DNA from: Candidatus Hydrogenedentota bacterium
GTDB lineage: Bacteria > Hydrogenedentota > Hydrogenedentia > Hydrogenedentales > JAEUWI01
NCBI GenBank assembly: GCA_016791475.1
Contig: JAEUWI010000027.1
Location: 1 to 64,000, forward strand
Direction of reading: 5' to 3'
Length of the DNA stretch: 64,000 bases
The number at the start of each line of letters is the position of its first letter. Position 1 is the first letter of the stretch. Made by a program: the position numbers and the translations under genes. Below, one piece after another: positions 17,417 to 25,612 of the stretch. A model generated the notes under the pieces. That model was not told the DNA's origin. It did no database searches and saw only the letters and a program-made list of their open reading frames with translations.

Positions 17417-18655
17417 ATGAAGATCGTATATTTGCATCAGTACTTCAACACGCCGGAAATGAGCGGCGGCACGCGTTCCTACGAAATGGCCCGGCGGCTT
17501 GTTGCCCGCGGCCACGAGGTTCATCTGATCACATCGCGCCGAGAGGGCTCCACTTCAGCCGGAGGCTGGGAGGTGACGGATGAATCAGGAATAACGGTGC
17601 ATTGGCTATTCGTGCCCTATTCCAATGCGACGCCCTATGCCGAGAGAATCGTGGCTTTTTTTCGATTCGCGGCGGCCTCCGCGCGGCGCGCCGCCTCGGT
17701 GGGCGGCGACGTTATCTTTGCGAGCAGCACGCCGCTCACCATAGCGTTGCCGGGAGCCTACGCGGCCTGGCGCGGCAAGATTCCCATGGTATTCGAAGTG
17801 CGGGATCTATGGCCGGAACTGCCCATTGCCGCCGGTGCAATCAAGAGCAGGCCCGCCATCTTTCTGGCGCGATGCCTCGAACGCTTTGCCTACCGCAACT
17901 CCGCCGCCATTGTCGCCCTTTCTCCCGGCATGAAGGAGGGCGTGGTGCGCGCGGGATACCCCGCTGAGAAGGTGGAAGTTATTCCCAATAGCGCGGATCT
18001 GGAACTGTTCCGCGTGCCTCCCTCGGAAGGCGAGGCTTTTCGCAGTCGGCATGATTGGCTGGGAGATCGTCCGCTGGTGGTCTATGTCGGCACCATGGGT
18101 CGTGTAAACGGCGTGGATTATCTGGCCAGGATAGCGGCGGCGGCGAAAGGATTGAACCCGGAGGTGCGATTTCTGGTGGTGGGTGATGGCGCGGAGAGCG
18201 AGCGCGTTGCGTCGGTTGCCCGTGATCTCGGGGTGCTCGGCGATAATTTTCACATGGTTCCGCCGCTCCACAAACGTGAGATTCCCGCCGTCCTCTCCGC
18301 TGCAAATCTGGCGACCTCCCTCGTGGTGCCCCTGCCGGAGATGCGTTGGAATTCCGCAAACAAATATTTCGATGCGTTGGCGTCGGGTACGCCGATCAGC
18401 ATTAATCATTCCGGCTGGCTGGCTGATTTGATCCGTGAACATGGTGTGGGTCTGGTTGTGGACGAGGACGACCCGGCGTCTGCGGCGCAGGGTATTGTGA
18501 CGGCGGTGAGTGACCAGAAGTGGCTTGAGAAAGCGAGCCTCGCGGCGGGAAAGCTGGCGGAGGAAAAGTTCTCCCGTGACCGGCTGGCCGAGGCTCTGGA
18601 GCGGGTGCTTCGGATTGCGGTTGATGGCGATGGGCCCGAAGGCTCGGAGCGATGA
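17417..18655 (+). CDS. Family 4 glycosyltransferase, WbuB-like
   Basis: A 412-residue GT-B enzyme. The start at 17417 (MKIVYLHQYFNTPEMSGGTRSYE) is typical of the WbuB-type subfamily, which often transfers an amino-deoxy sugar. The longer open frame from 17312 overlaps the previous gene. Diagnostic parts are 'FEVRDLWPELPIAAGAIKSRP' near residue 120, 'VIPNSADLELF' and 'PLVVYVGTMGRVNGVDYL'. The final substrate-loop region 'VPLPEMRWNSANKYFDALASGTPISI' replaces the usual E-x7-E pattern with an NK-F-D version found in this subfamily. It overlaps the next gene by four bases (ATGA). Confidence 0.87.
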   Translation: MKIVYLHQYFNTPEMSGGTRSYEMARRLVARGHEVHLITSRREGSTSAGGWEVTDESGITVHWLFVPYSNATPYAERIVAFFRFAAASARRAASVGGDVIFASSTPLTIALPGAYAAWRGKIPMVFEVRDLWPELPIAAGAIKSRPAIFLARCLERFAYRNSAAIVALSPGMKEGVVRAGYPAEKVEVIPNSADLELFRVPPSEGEAFRSRHDWLGDRPLVVYVGTMGRVNGVDYLARIAAAAKGLNPEVRFLVVGDGAESERVASVARDLGVLGDNFHMVPPLHKREIPAVLSAANLATSLVVPLPEMRWNSANKYFDALASGTPISINHSGWLADLIREHGVGLVVDEDDPASAAQGIVTAVSDQKWLEKASLAAGKLAEEKFSRDRLAEALERVLRIAVDGDGPEGSER

Positions 18656-19245
18656 TCGAACCAGGGGAACGAGCAGACGCCGGGGCGGTGGCCCGTCTGC
18701 ATTTTGCGCATATTGACCAAGGCTTTCTGCGAAGCCTGGGTGTTGATTTCCTGATTGTTCTGTACGAGTACATCTCGGAACACGAATTGCTGTTTGTCGC
18801 GCGGGAACAGGGCGAAGTAAAGGGCTTCATATCGGCAAGTACCGGCACTTCCTCTATGATGAAGCGATTTGTGATCAAGAAGTTCCTGCGCGTGACGCCG
18901 ACGCTGGCCAAGTTGCTCTTTTCCCCTAACCTCATCCCCAAGGTGCTGGAGACCCTCTTTTCGCCAGGCAAGACCGAAGCCAGCGTGAGCAGCCTTGGTC
19001 GAGTGCCGGAGCTCTTGTCGATTGTAATCGCGCCTGAGTTCCGCGGAAGCCCAATCTCGCAGGAGTTGCTGGCGGCGCTGGAGGCCACCCTTCGCGCTTT
19101 GGGGCACACGCAGTACAAGGTGGTGGCGGGCGCCTCGCTGGCGGCGGCCAACGCCTACTATCGGAAGCATGGCTTCGTGTTGGCGGGCACGGTGACTATT
19201 CACCGGGGGGAGACGTCGAAGGTTTACCTGAAAACCCTGTCCTGA
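18652..19245 (+). CDS. GNAT-family N-acetyltransferase
   Basis: A 197-residue protein that starts in the ATGA overlap with the preceding glycosyltransferase. The central 'LLSIVIAPEFRGSPISQELLAALEATLRALG' is the GNAT motif A region (V-x-P-x-x-R-G-x-x-x-x-x-L), followed by 'AAANAYYRKHGFVLAGTVTIH', the usual motif B end. It probably transfers an acetyl group from acetyl-CoA to an amino-sugar precursor. Together with the aminotransferase and dehydratase that follow, it could supply the N-acetylation step of a 2,4-diamino-sugar pathway. That assignment is inference. A 150-base gap before the next chosen start marks a likely operon break. Confidence 0.82.
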   Translation: MIEPGERADAGAVARLHFAHIDQGFLRSLGVDFLIVLYEYISEHELLFVAREQGEVKGFISASTGTSSMMKRFVIKKFLRVTPTLAKLLFSPNLIPKVLETLFSPGKTEASVSSLGRVPELLSIVIAPEFRGSPISQELLAALEATLRALGHTQYKVVAGASLAAANAYYRKHGFVLAGTVTIHRGETSKVYLKTLS

Positions 19246-19395
19246 ATTACGTTATGTGGGGTGTCCGGCGCGCTGATTCACGGGTTCGGGCGCTTTTTCG
19301 CTATACTACGGGGCCGCGCGCGGTTTTTCGTGTTGCCATCGAGCCCTTTCCGCGTCGTAAGACATCGCGGTGCCTGTAGACTGGAGAATGAAGTT

Positions 19396-20574
19396 ATGAG
19401 TCTGACGTATACCGATTGGCCGAGTTTTTCCGAGGAGGAGATTGAGGCGGTCGGCGGCGTGCTTCGATCGGGCAAGGTCAACTACTGGACCGGCACGGAG
19501 ACGCGCGAGTTTGAGAAAGAGTTCGCCGCGTTTGCGGGCAGTAAGCATGCGGTGGCGCTGGCCAACGGCACGCTTGCGCTGGAGCTCGCGCTGCGGGTTT
19601 TGGGTGTGAAAGCGGGCGACGAGGTTGTCGTGACGCCCCGCACGTTCATTGCCTCGGCGAGTGCCGCCGTGATTCAGGGCATGATCCCCGTCTTTGCGGA
19701 TGTGGATCGCGATAGCGGGAATATCACCGCCGAGTCTATCGCGCAGGTGCTAACGCCGCGCACCAAGGCCATCGTGCTGGTGCATATTGCGGGCTGGCCC
19801 TGCGACATGGACCCGATCCTCGCGCTGGCGTGCGAGCGCGGTATCAAGGTGATTGAAGATTGCGCGCAATGCCATGGCGCGATGTACAAGGGCCGTCCCT
19901 GCGGGTCGCTGGGGGATATCGCGGCGTGGTCCTTCTGCCAGGACAAGATTATGACGACGGGCGGCGAAGGCGGCATGATCACGTTAAATGACGACGCGAT
20001 GTGGGAGGAGGCGTGGACCTACAAGGACCACGGCAAGAGCTACGACGCGATCTATCGCCGGCCCGCGCCCGAGGGCTACCGCTGGCTTCACGAAGATTTT
20101 GGAACGAACTGGCGGCTCACGGAAATGCAGTCGGTGCTGGGCCGGATCCAGTTGAAGCGAATGCCCGAGTGGAAGGCGTTGCGCGCGCGCAATGCGGGGA
20201 TCCTCGCGCAGCGATTCGGTGCGAACCCGTTCCTTCGCGTGCCGCTGCCAGGCGCGGATTTTGATCACGCGTACTACAAATTTCACGTCTTCATTCGGCC
20301 CGAGCAGCTCAAGTCGGGCTGGACCCGCGACCGCATCCTCTCCGAGTGCGACGCGCGGGGCATACCCTGCCGCAATGGCGTTTGTGGGGAGATTTACATG
20401 GAAAAGGCTTTTGAGAAGGCCGGTCTCCGCCCCAAGGAACGCCTACCGGTGGCGCGGGAACTGGGCGAGACCTCGCTCATGTTCATGGTCCACCCCACCC
20501 TCTCTGAAGCACACATGCACGATATGGCGGATCGCATGTCGGCGGTATTCGCCGAAGCGACGGCGGGAGTCTGA
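19396..20574 (+). CDS. DegT/DnrJ/EryC1/StrS-family sugar aminotransferase
   Basis: A 392-residue PLP enzyme that adds an amino group to a nucleotide keto-sugar. The fold-type I motifs are clear: 'LANGTLALELAL' near residue 55, 'TPRTFIASASAAV', 'VIEDCAQCHGA', and the lysine that should hold PLP, Lys184 in SFCQDKIMTTGGEGG, followed by 'NWRLTEMQSVLGRIQL'. The start at 19396 has GGAG at 19383-19386; the frame from 19261 adds residues without family resemblance. A TATACT at 19302-19307 in the upstream gap could be a -10 element, but I see no good -35. It is four bases before the dehydratase gene, so the pair probably acts in series. Confidence 0.9.
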   Translation: MSLTYTDWPSFSEEEIEAVGGVLRSGKVNYWTGTETREFEKEFAAFAGSKHAVALANGTLALELALRVLGVKAGDEVVVTPRTFIASASAAVIQGMIPVFADVDRDSGNITAESIAQVLTPRTKAIVLVHIAGWPCDMDPILALACERGIKVIEDCAQCHGAMYKGRPCGSLGDIAAWSFCQDKIMTTGGEGGMITLNDDAMWEEAWTYKDHGKSYDAIYRRPAPEGYRWLHEDFGTNWRLTEMQSVLGRIQLKRMPEWKALRARNAGILAQRFGANPFLRVPLPGADFDHAYYKFHVFIRPEQLKSGWTRDRILSECDARGIPCRNGVCGEIYMEKAFEKAGLRPKERLPVARELGETSLMFMVHPTLSEAHMHDMADRMSAVFAEATAGV

Positions 20575-20577
20575 GTC

Positions 20578-21792
20578 ATGCCCGCACTGGCAACCCTGCA
20601 AGAATACGAACAACTGGCGACGGGCCGCGCGGCGTCGTGCTTCAGTGAAGCGGTTGACGCACACCGCGACGCCCTTCGCGAGGCGATAGCCGGCAAGCGC
20701 GTGGCGATCATCGGCGCCGCGGGTTCCATCGGTTTTTCCGTCGTGAAGTGCTTTCTGGAATTTCAGCCGGGCGCACTCTCTCTCATTGATCTTAGCGAGA
20801 ACAATCTGGTGGAGGTGGTGCGGGAGCTTCGGTCGTCCGCGAACCTTGCGATCCCCGAGGATTTCGCCGCGTTACCGATCGGGTTGGGCAGCGCCGAATG
20901 TATCCGCTACTTCGCGGAGATGAAGCCCTTCGATTACATCCTTAACCTTTCGGCCATCAAGCATGTCCGCTCGGAAAAAGACATCTATTGCCTCATGCGG
21001 ATGATCGACACCAACGTGACCTTCCCGTCGCAGTTTCTGGAGGCCCTGCCTTATTCGTTTACGAAGTTCTTCTCGGTTTCTTCCGATAAGGCGACGAACC
21101 CGGCGAACTTGATGGGTGCCAGCAAGCGGGTGATGGAGAAGGTGCTCCTGTACCATTCGGACCGGCAGCCCTTTTCGTCGGCGCGCTTTGCGAACGTCGC
21201 CTTCTCCGACGGCAGTTTGCCCCACGGCTTTCTGCGTCGCCTCGAAAAGCGCCAGCCGCTCTCCGCGCCCAACGACGTGAAGCGCTACTTCATCTCCCAC
21301 GAAGAGGCGGGTCAGATCTGCCTGCTTTCGTGTGTACTCGGACATAACCGCGAGATCCTGTTTCCGCGGATGGAGGAGGGACTGGACGAGAAGACCTTCT
21401 CCGAAATCGCGGAGGCCTTCCTGGAACGGAGTGGTCTTGAGCCCGTGCACTGTGACAGCGAGGACGAGGCGCGCAGTCGGGCGTCGGAGCTCATCCCGCA
21501 GGGAAAGTGGCCGTGTTACTACTTCCAAAGCGAGACGACGGGTGAGAAGGCCTATGAAGAATTCTACACCGAGCAGGATGAAGTGCGCTTTGATCGCTTC
21601 GCCAATATCGGCTCGATCACGCTGGAAAACGATCCGGCGGATCGTGTGCGGGTGGAGAACTTCATGGATTTTGCACGCGGTGCGAGCCAGCGACCGGGCA
21701 TCCTTAAGGCGGACTACGTGCGGGCCTTTCTGGAGGCCGTTCCCGAGCTGGAGCACGAAGAAAAGGCGAAGAGCCTCGATCAGCGAATGTAA
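20578..21792 (+). CDS. FlaA1/PglF/CapD-like nucleotide-sugar 4,6-dehydratase (soluble form)
   Basis: A 404-residue extended SDR enzyme. The NAD-binding loop IGAAGSIG is at about residues 45-52, 'LIDLSENNL' follows, and the catalytic region reads 'FFSVSSDKATNPANLMGASKRVMEKVL'. The S-DK and M-x3-K pattern is that of the CapD/FlaA1/PseB group, which makes UDP-4-keto-6-deoxy-HexNAc. It lacks the transmembrane N-terminal half of full PglF/WbpM proteins; an unusual N-terminal helix of about 40 residues takes its place. With the aminotransferase just upstream it would make a 4-amino-4,6-dideoxy-HexNAc. GGGAG precedes the ATG. Confidence 0.85.
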   Translation: MPALATLQEYEQLATGRAASCFSEAVDAHRDALREAIAGKRVAIIGAAGSIGFSVVKCFLEFQPGALSLIDLSENNLVEVVRELRSSANLAIPEDFAALPIGLGSAECIRYFAEMKPFDYILNLSAIKHVRSEKDIYCLMRMIDTNVTFPSQFLEALPYSFTKFFSVSSDKATNPANLMGASKRVMEKVLLYHSDRQPFSSARFANVAFSDGSLPHGFLRRLEKRQPLSAPNDVKRYFISHEEAGQICLLSCVLGHNREILFPRMEEGLDEKTFSEIAEAFLERSGLEPVHCDSEDEARSRASELIPQGKWPCYYFQSETTGEKAYEEFYTEQDEVRFDRFANIGSITLENDPADRVRVENFMDFARGASQRPGILKADYVRAFLEAVPELEHEEKAKSLDQRM

Positions 21793-21804
21793 GAAGGAAG
21801 TCTC

Positions 21805-22464
21805 ATGTACTTTTTTATAAAGCGATGTTTAGACCTGGCCGTGGGTATCGGGGTTCTATTGCTCCTGTCGCCCATATTGCTCGGCATTATCCTCGTGCTT
21901 CGTTTCACGGGGGAAGGGGAAGTTTTTTTTCTTCAGGAGCGCATCGGCTACAAGGAGCGACCCTTCAAGATCTGGAAGTTCGCGACGATGCTGAAAAGCA
22001 GCCCGAATTCGGGCACGGTGACCGCCGCGCACGATCCGCGGGTGCTCCCTTTCGGTCGCTTTCTTCGCTGGAGCAAGCTGAACGAGCTGGCGCAGATCCT
22101 GAACATTATCGCGGGGTCCATGTCTCTCGTGGGTCCGCGCCCCCTCACGCTGGAGTGCTTTGACTGCTACCCCGACGAAGTGAAGCGCCTGGTCTATCAG
22201 AGCAAGCCGGGCCTTACCGGGATCGGCTCGGTGGTCTTCCGCAAGGAAGACGACATCACCGCGCGCTCCGGAAAGCCGCTGATGCAGAGTTATCGCGAGG
22301 ATGTGATGCCGATCAAGGGCGCGCTCGAGGCATGGTATCTGCAAAATCGCTCGCTGTGGGTCGATCTCAAGATTATTCTGCTTACGGCACTGGCCATTCT
22401 CTTACCCGGCAACCGCCTGCACGAGCGCTGGTTCAAGGGGCTGCCCCCCATGCCTCAGATCTAA
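21805..22464 (+). CDS. PglC/WcaJ-type phosphoglycosyl transferase (bacterial sugar transferase)
   Basis: A 219-residue monotopic membrane enzyme that moves a sugar-1-phosphate from UDP-sugar to a polyprenyl phosphate. The N-terminal membrane hairpin (FIKRCLDLAVGIGVLLLLSPILLGI), 'FFLQERIGYKERPFKIWKFATM', and 'GSMSLVGPRPL' are all family landmarks. The size matches the short PglC class. The catalytic Asp-Glu pair of this family, normally in an LDELPQL context, reads Asn93-Glu94 here (KLNELAQIL). This could lower or alter activity; Asn variants may also be natural in some subgroups. AAGGAAG precedes the start. It follows the dehydratase by 12 bases, supporting a bacillosamine-like initiation module. 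Confidence 0.87.
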   Translation: MYFFIKRCLDLAVGIGVLLLLSPILLGIILVLRFTGEGEVFFLQERIGYKERPFKIWKFATMLKSSPNSGTVTAAHDPRVLPFGRFLRWSKLNELAQILNIIAGSMSLVGPRPLTLECFDCYPDEVKRLVYQSKPGLTGIGSVVFRKEDDITARSGKPLMQSYREDVMPIKGALEAWYLQNRSLWVDLKIILLTALAILLPGNRLHERWFKGLPPMPQI

Positions 22465-22502
22465 CTTGTCGCCCCGCGACCTGAAGGGCAAGCCTGCCGC
22501 AG

Positions 22503-25500
22503 ATGGATACGAACGAAACGCTTGGGGTGACCCCTGAGGCCCGCAGCGGCCTAATCGCATTCCGCGCCTGCATAGTTATCGTCGCGGCATGTACCCTCGC
22601 CGTGCTGGCGGGCGCGACGTCGTGGATGGTGGGGCCGATTCTCCTGGTCTGTGGCTTGCTCCTGATTGCGCGCAATACCCAGGCCGCCCTCTGCTTCATT
22701 GCCTTTTCCATCATGCCCTTCGGCGTCGTGCAACAGGAAGTGGCTGGAATCACCTTCAACTTGCCTGAAGTGCTCATCCTGCTGCTGGCGGCAAAAGTGG
22801 CGGCGCTCATGCTGGTGCGTCGCGACGGCTTCGGCCCGCGCGTGCCCCTTGTACCGCTCGGGCTTTTCGCATTCTCCCTCGTGGCCGCCGTGGGCACGGG
22901 CGTGCTCCGGCAAAACGGTTTGGTGGCGGTGCTGCAGGACTTTCGGCAGTTCAGCGAGTTCGTCGTGTTGTTCTGGCTGGTGCTCCAGACGGTTCGAACC
23001 CACGATCAGGCCCGGTCCATCGCGCTCTGCTTTGTGCTGGGCGCCGCGTTTATCGCGTGCCACGGGATCCTGCAGCAGTTCACCTTTGCCGGTATCACGG
23101 AGAAGCAAATCGCCAGCGACACAATACTGCACAACGGAGTGCGCAGCGGATCCTTCTACGGCGCCACGGCCCTGGGCGGCATGATGGTGCTGGCCTGCGG
23201 CCCGGCCCTCGGTGTGCTCCTTTCTTCGCGCAGGCGCGCGGTTCAGGCACTGATCACGGCGTGCATCCTACTTTGCCTCTTCGCCGTAGTGTTCACGAAG
23301 ACGCGGGGCTCCTGGCTCGGGCTGGCCGTGGCCATCGGTTATCTGGCCGTGTCGGTTCGTCCACCCCGGCGGGTGGTCCTCGGCGCGGGGATTGTAGGGC
23401 TGATTTTCGCAGTGCTCCTGGGCCCCATGATCGCCAGTCGCATCGCCACGCTCGCGGATCCGGCCCATGATCAGTCGCTGATGGACCGGGCCCAGTACTA
23501 CACTGCGGCCTGGCACATCGGCCGTGCGCACCCGGTGCTGGGCCTCGGCTGGGGCTGCTACTACGATATTTCGGAAATCCTCAAAAACGAGGGCTATATT
23601 CGCGTGCCCCGGCCCGATGCGGACGCCCTGGCCGCACTGGCGGAAGAAGAGGGGCCGGTGGAAGTGACGGTCCACAGCGCCTACCTCCAGTTGTTTGTGA
23701 AGACGGGGCTGCTCGGCGTGCTGGGCTTTTTCGGGGTGGTGCTGGCCTGGCTGGAGCGGGCCTGGCGTTCGCGCCACGCGCGGCGGGACGAGGATCCCGG
23801 CTGGGCGCTCTATGCCGGCGTGACGGCGGGCCTGGCGGGCTACCTCTTTCACAGCACCTTCGAGAATTTCTTCCAGTGGCCGGTGATGGCCCAGTCCTTC
23901 TGGCTGCTTATGGGCTTGTCCTTTGTGCTGGCGCCGGTGGAAGGCCGGGCCGCGCGCTATCGTGTTCCGGCTTTCGCCCTGGTCCTCGGCTTCGTCGTGT
24001 TCGCCCTGTTCATGTTTGTCTGCATTCGACTGGAGCGCCTGCACACCGACAACTTCGAGCAGAACGTGGCCCGGGCGCTGGCCGATGGCGACATGGAGAA
24101 GGCCCTGGGCATTGCCAGTCGGGCGGTGGATGTGGAGATTGACAAGCCCCTGCCCAAAGCCATCTACGGGCGCGTGCTGCTCCAGGCAGGCCAGGTGGAG
24201 GAGGGGCTTTCCCAATTGCGTCAGGCCGCGGGCGAAGTTCACAAAAAGGGCACGCCACCCAGCCAGCAAACGGGACCGGCCTGTTACTTTGCGCCGGCGC
24301 GACTCGCCCTGGGGCGCCAGGCGCTTGCGCAGGGTGACCTCGCGGGCGCCCTGGCTCAATTTGAATTGGCGGGGGCAGACGCCGATCTACGGGCGGAATC
24401 CTTTAGCGAGTTTCACGACATTCTCTATGAGGCGTGGTCGCGCCGGGGCCGCTGGGATCGCGCCGTGGATTTTGGACTGCCCGATGAGGCCGCCCAGGCC
24501 ACCATGCCGGCCTGGAGCCTCGTGCAAATCGGTCAGGCCCTTGCCGACCGCGCGCGCTGGGACGACTTAGAACGGGTCACCGATGCCCTCGCCGCCCGTG
24601 GCGAGTTCGCAAACGAGTTGGCCACCCTTCGTGGCCGAGGACAACTGGCGGCTGGCGATTCTGCCGGGGCCGCCGTAACCTTTGCACAGGCAACGGGACG
24701 GGAAGATGCCGCGTACTTGCGCGGCGTGGCGCTGGAAGCGGCGGGGCAGGCTGTCGAGGCGGTGGGGGCCTATCGCGCCGTGGCGCAGGACAAAGCCCTC
24801 CGGGGCATGGCCCTCGCGCGGGCCGCGGCCCTGCTCAGTGAACCTGCAACGCGGCAGGCCGCGCTTGCGGACCTTGCCCTCGAAATTAACCAGCTCCTGC
24901 CGGTGAACTCGGCCAAAGGGTCGGAAGCGGGCGCCCTTCAACTGCGCGCCATCGGCCGAGGTGGCGATACCACGATTCAGGGCGGGCGCTTTCCCCTGCT
25001 GCTACTCTGGGAAGACGCTTCGACCACCGCCGACGGTTCCGGGATCAGCGTGGCCCCCGGTGCGGGCGGCGAGGCCACCGTGCGACTCGCGGGCGGGAAG
25101 CAGCTCCTGCAATTGCAGTGGGTAGAGAATCAGGTCAACTGGGAGAGTGTGGAACGCGCCTATCCGGGCGATACCGTGCTGCCCGGCTGGATCGACGCGG
25201 GGCGGGAGTGGTTCCACCTCCGCAACACGCCGGGCTTCGTCGTGGAGCGCGCGGAAGATGGGGATGGCCTGTTGACCCTTCCCGCGCTCTCATGGATCTT
25301 CAGCGCGGCGCAGCCCGTGCAACCGGGGAGCGCCTGGCTCGTGCTGGGCCGCCTCCGCGATCCCGGTGGCAACGCGAACTTCGGCTGGCAGGTGGTTAAT
25401 GGAGAGAACGATGTGATCGACATGTCGGCACCACACGGCGCCGCGCAGGCGGACGGCTGGTCTCCGCGGGCAGACTTCGTGACAGCGGGCGAGGGGGCCG

Positions 25501-25601
25501 CAGGAGTGCGCCTGGTTTTCGAGACGAACTGGCCCCTTCGGGCTCCGGCCACACTGGACGACGCGGCGTTGGTGGCGATCACGGTGCCAGTGTGGCCGTG
25601 A
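22503..25601 (+). CDS. O-antigen ligase/Wzy-C family protein with large C-terminal soluble region
   Basis: A 1032-residue inner-membrane protein. Residues about 15-510 hold 11-13 helices, with the Wzy_C signature around 'FTKTRGSWLGLAVAIGYLAVS' and the large periplasmic loop ending in 'EVTVHSAYLQLFVKTGLLGVLGFFGVVLAW'. Such proteins polymerise or ligate undecaprenyl-linked glycans. After the last helix (about 482-506) come Ala-rich helical pairs that look like TPR-type repeats (about 520-800), then a beta-rich segment (about 810-1032) resembling a carbohydrate-binding sandwich. It is the last gene of the polysaccharide run. The start at 22503 has a weak ribosome binding site. Confidence 0.83.
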   Translation: MDTNETLGVTPEARSGLIAFRACIVIVAACTLAVLAGATSWMVGPILLVCGLLLIARNTQAALCFIAFSIMPFGVVQQEVAGITFNLPEVLILLLAAKVAALMLVRRDGFGPRVPLVPLGLFAFSLVAAVGTGVLRQNGLVAVLQDFRQFSEFVVLFWLVLQTVRTHDQARSIALCFVLGAAFIACHGILQQFTFAGITEKQIASDTILHNGVRSGSFYGATALGGMMVLACGPALGVLLSSRRRAVQALITACILLCLFAVVFTKTRGSWLGLAVAIGYLAVSVRPPRRVVLGAGIVGLIFAVLLGPMIASRIATLADPAHDQSLMDRAQYYTAAWHIGRAHPVLGLGWGCYYDISEILKNEGYIRVPRPDADALAALAEEEGPVEVTVHSAYLQLFVKTGLLGVLGFFGVVLAWLERAWRSRHARRDEDPGWALYAGVTAGLAGYLFHSTFENFFQWPVMAQSFWLLMGLSFVLAPVEGRAARYRVPAFALVLGFVVFALFMFVCIRLERLHTDNFEQNVARALADGDMEKALGIASRAVDVEIDKPLPKAIYGRVLLQAGQVEEGLSQLRQAAGEVHKKGTPPSQQTGPACYFAPARLALGRQALAQGDLAGALAQFELAGADADLRAESFSEFHDILYEAWSRRGRWDRAVDFGLPDEAAQATMPAWSLVQIGQALADRARWDDLERVTDALAARGEFANELATLRGRGQLAAGDSAGAAVTFAQATGREDAAYLRGVALEAAGQAVEAVGAYRAVAQDKALRGMALARAAALLSEPATRQAALADLALEINQLLPVNSAKGSEAGALQLRAIGRGGDTTIQGGRFPLLLLWEDASTTADGSGISVAPGAGGEATVRLAGGKQLLQLQWVENQVNWESVERAYPGDTVLPGWIDAGREWFHLRNTPGFVVERAEDGDGLLTLPALSWIFSAAQPVQPGSAWLVLGRLRDPGGNANFGWQVVNGENDVIDMSAPHGAAQADGWSPRADFVTAGEGAAGVRLVFETNWPLRAPATLDDAALVAITVPVWP

Positions 25602-25612
25602 GCGAGCCAGCG

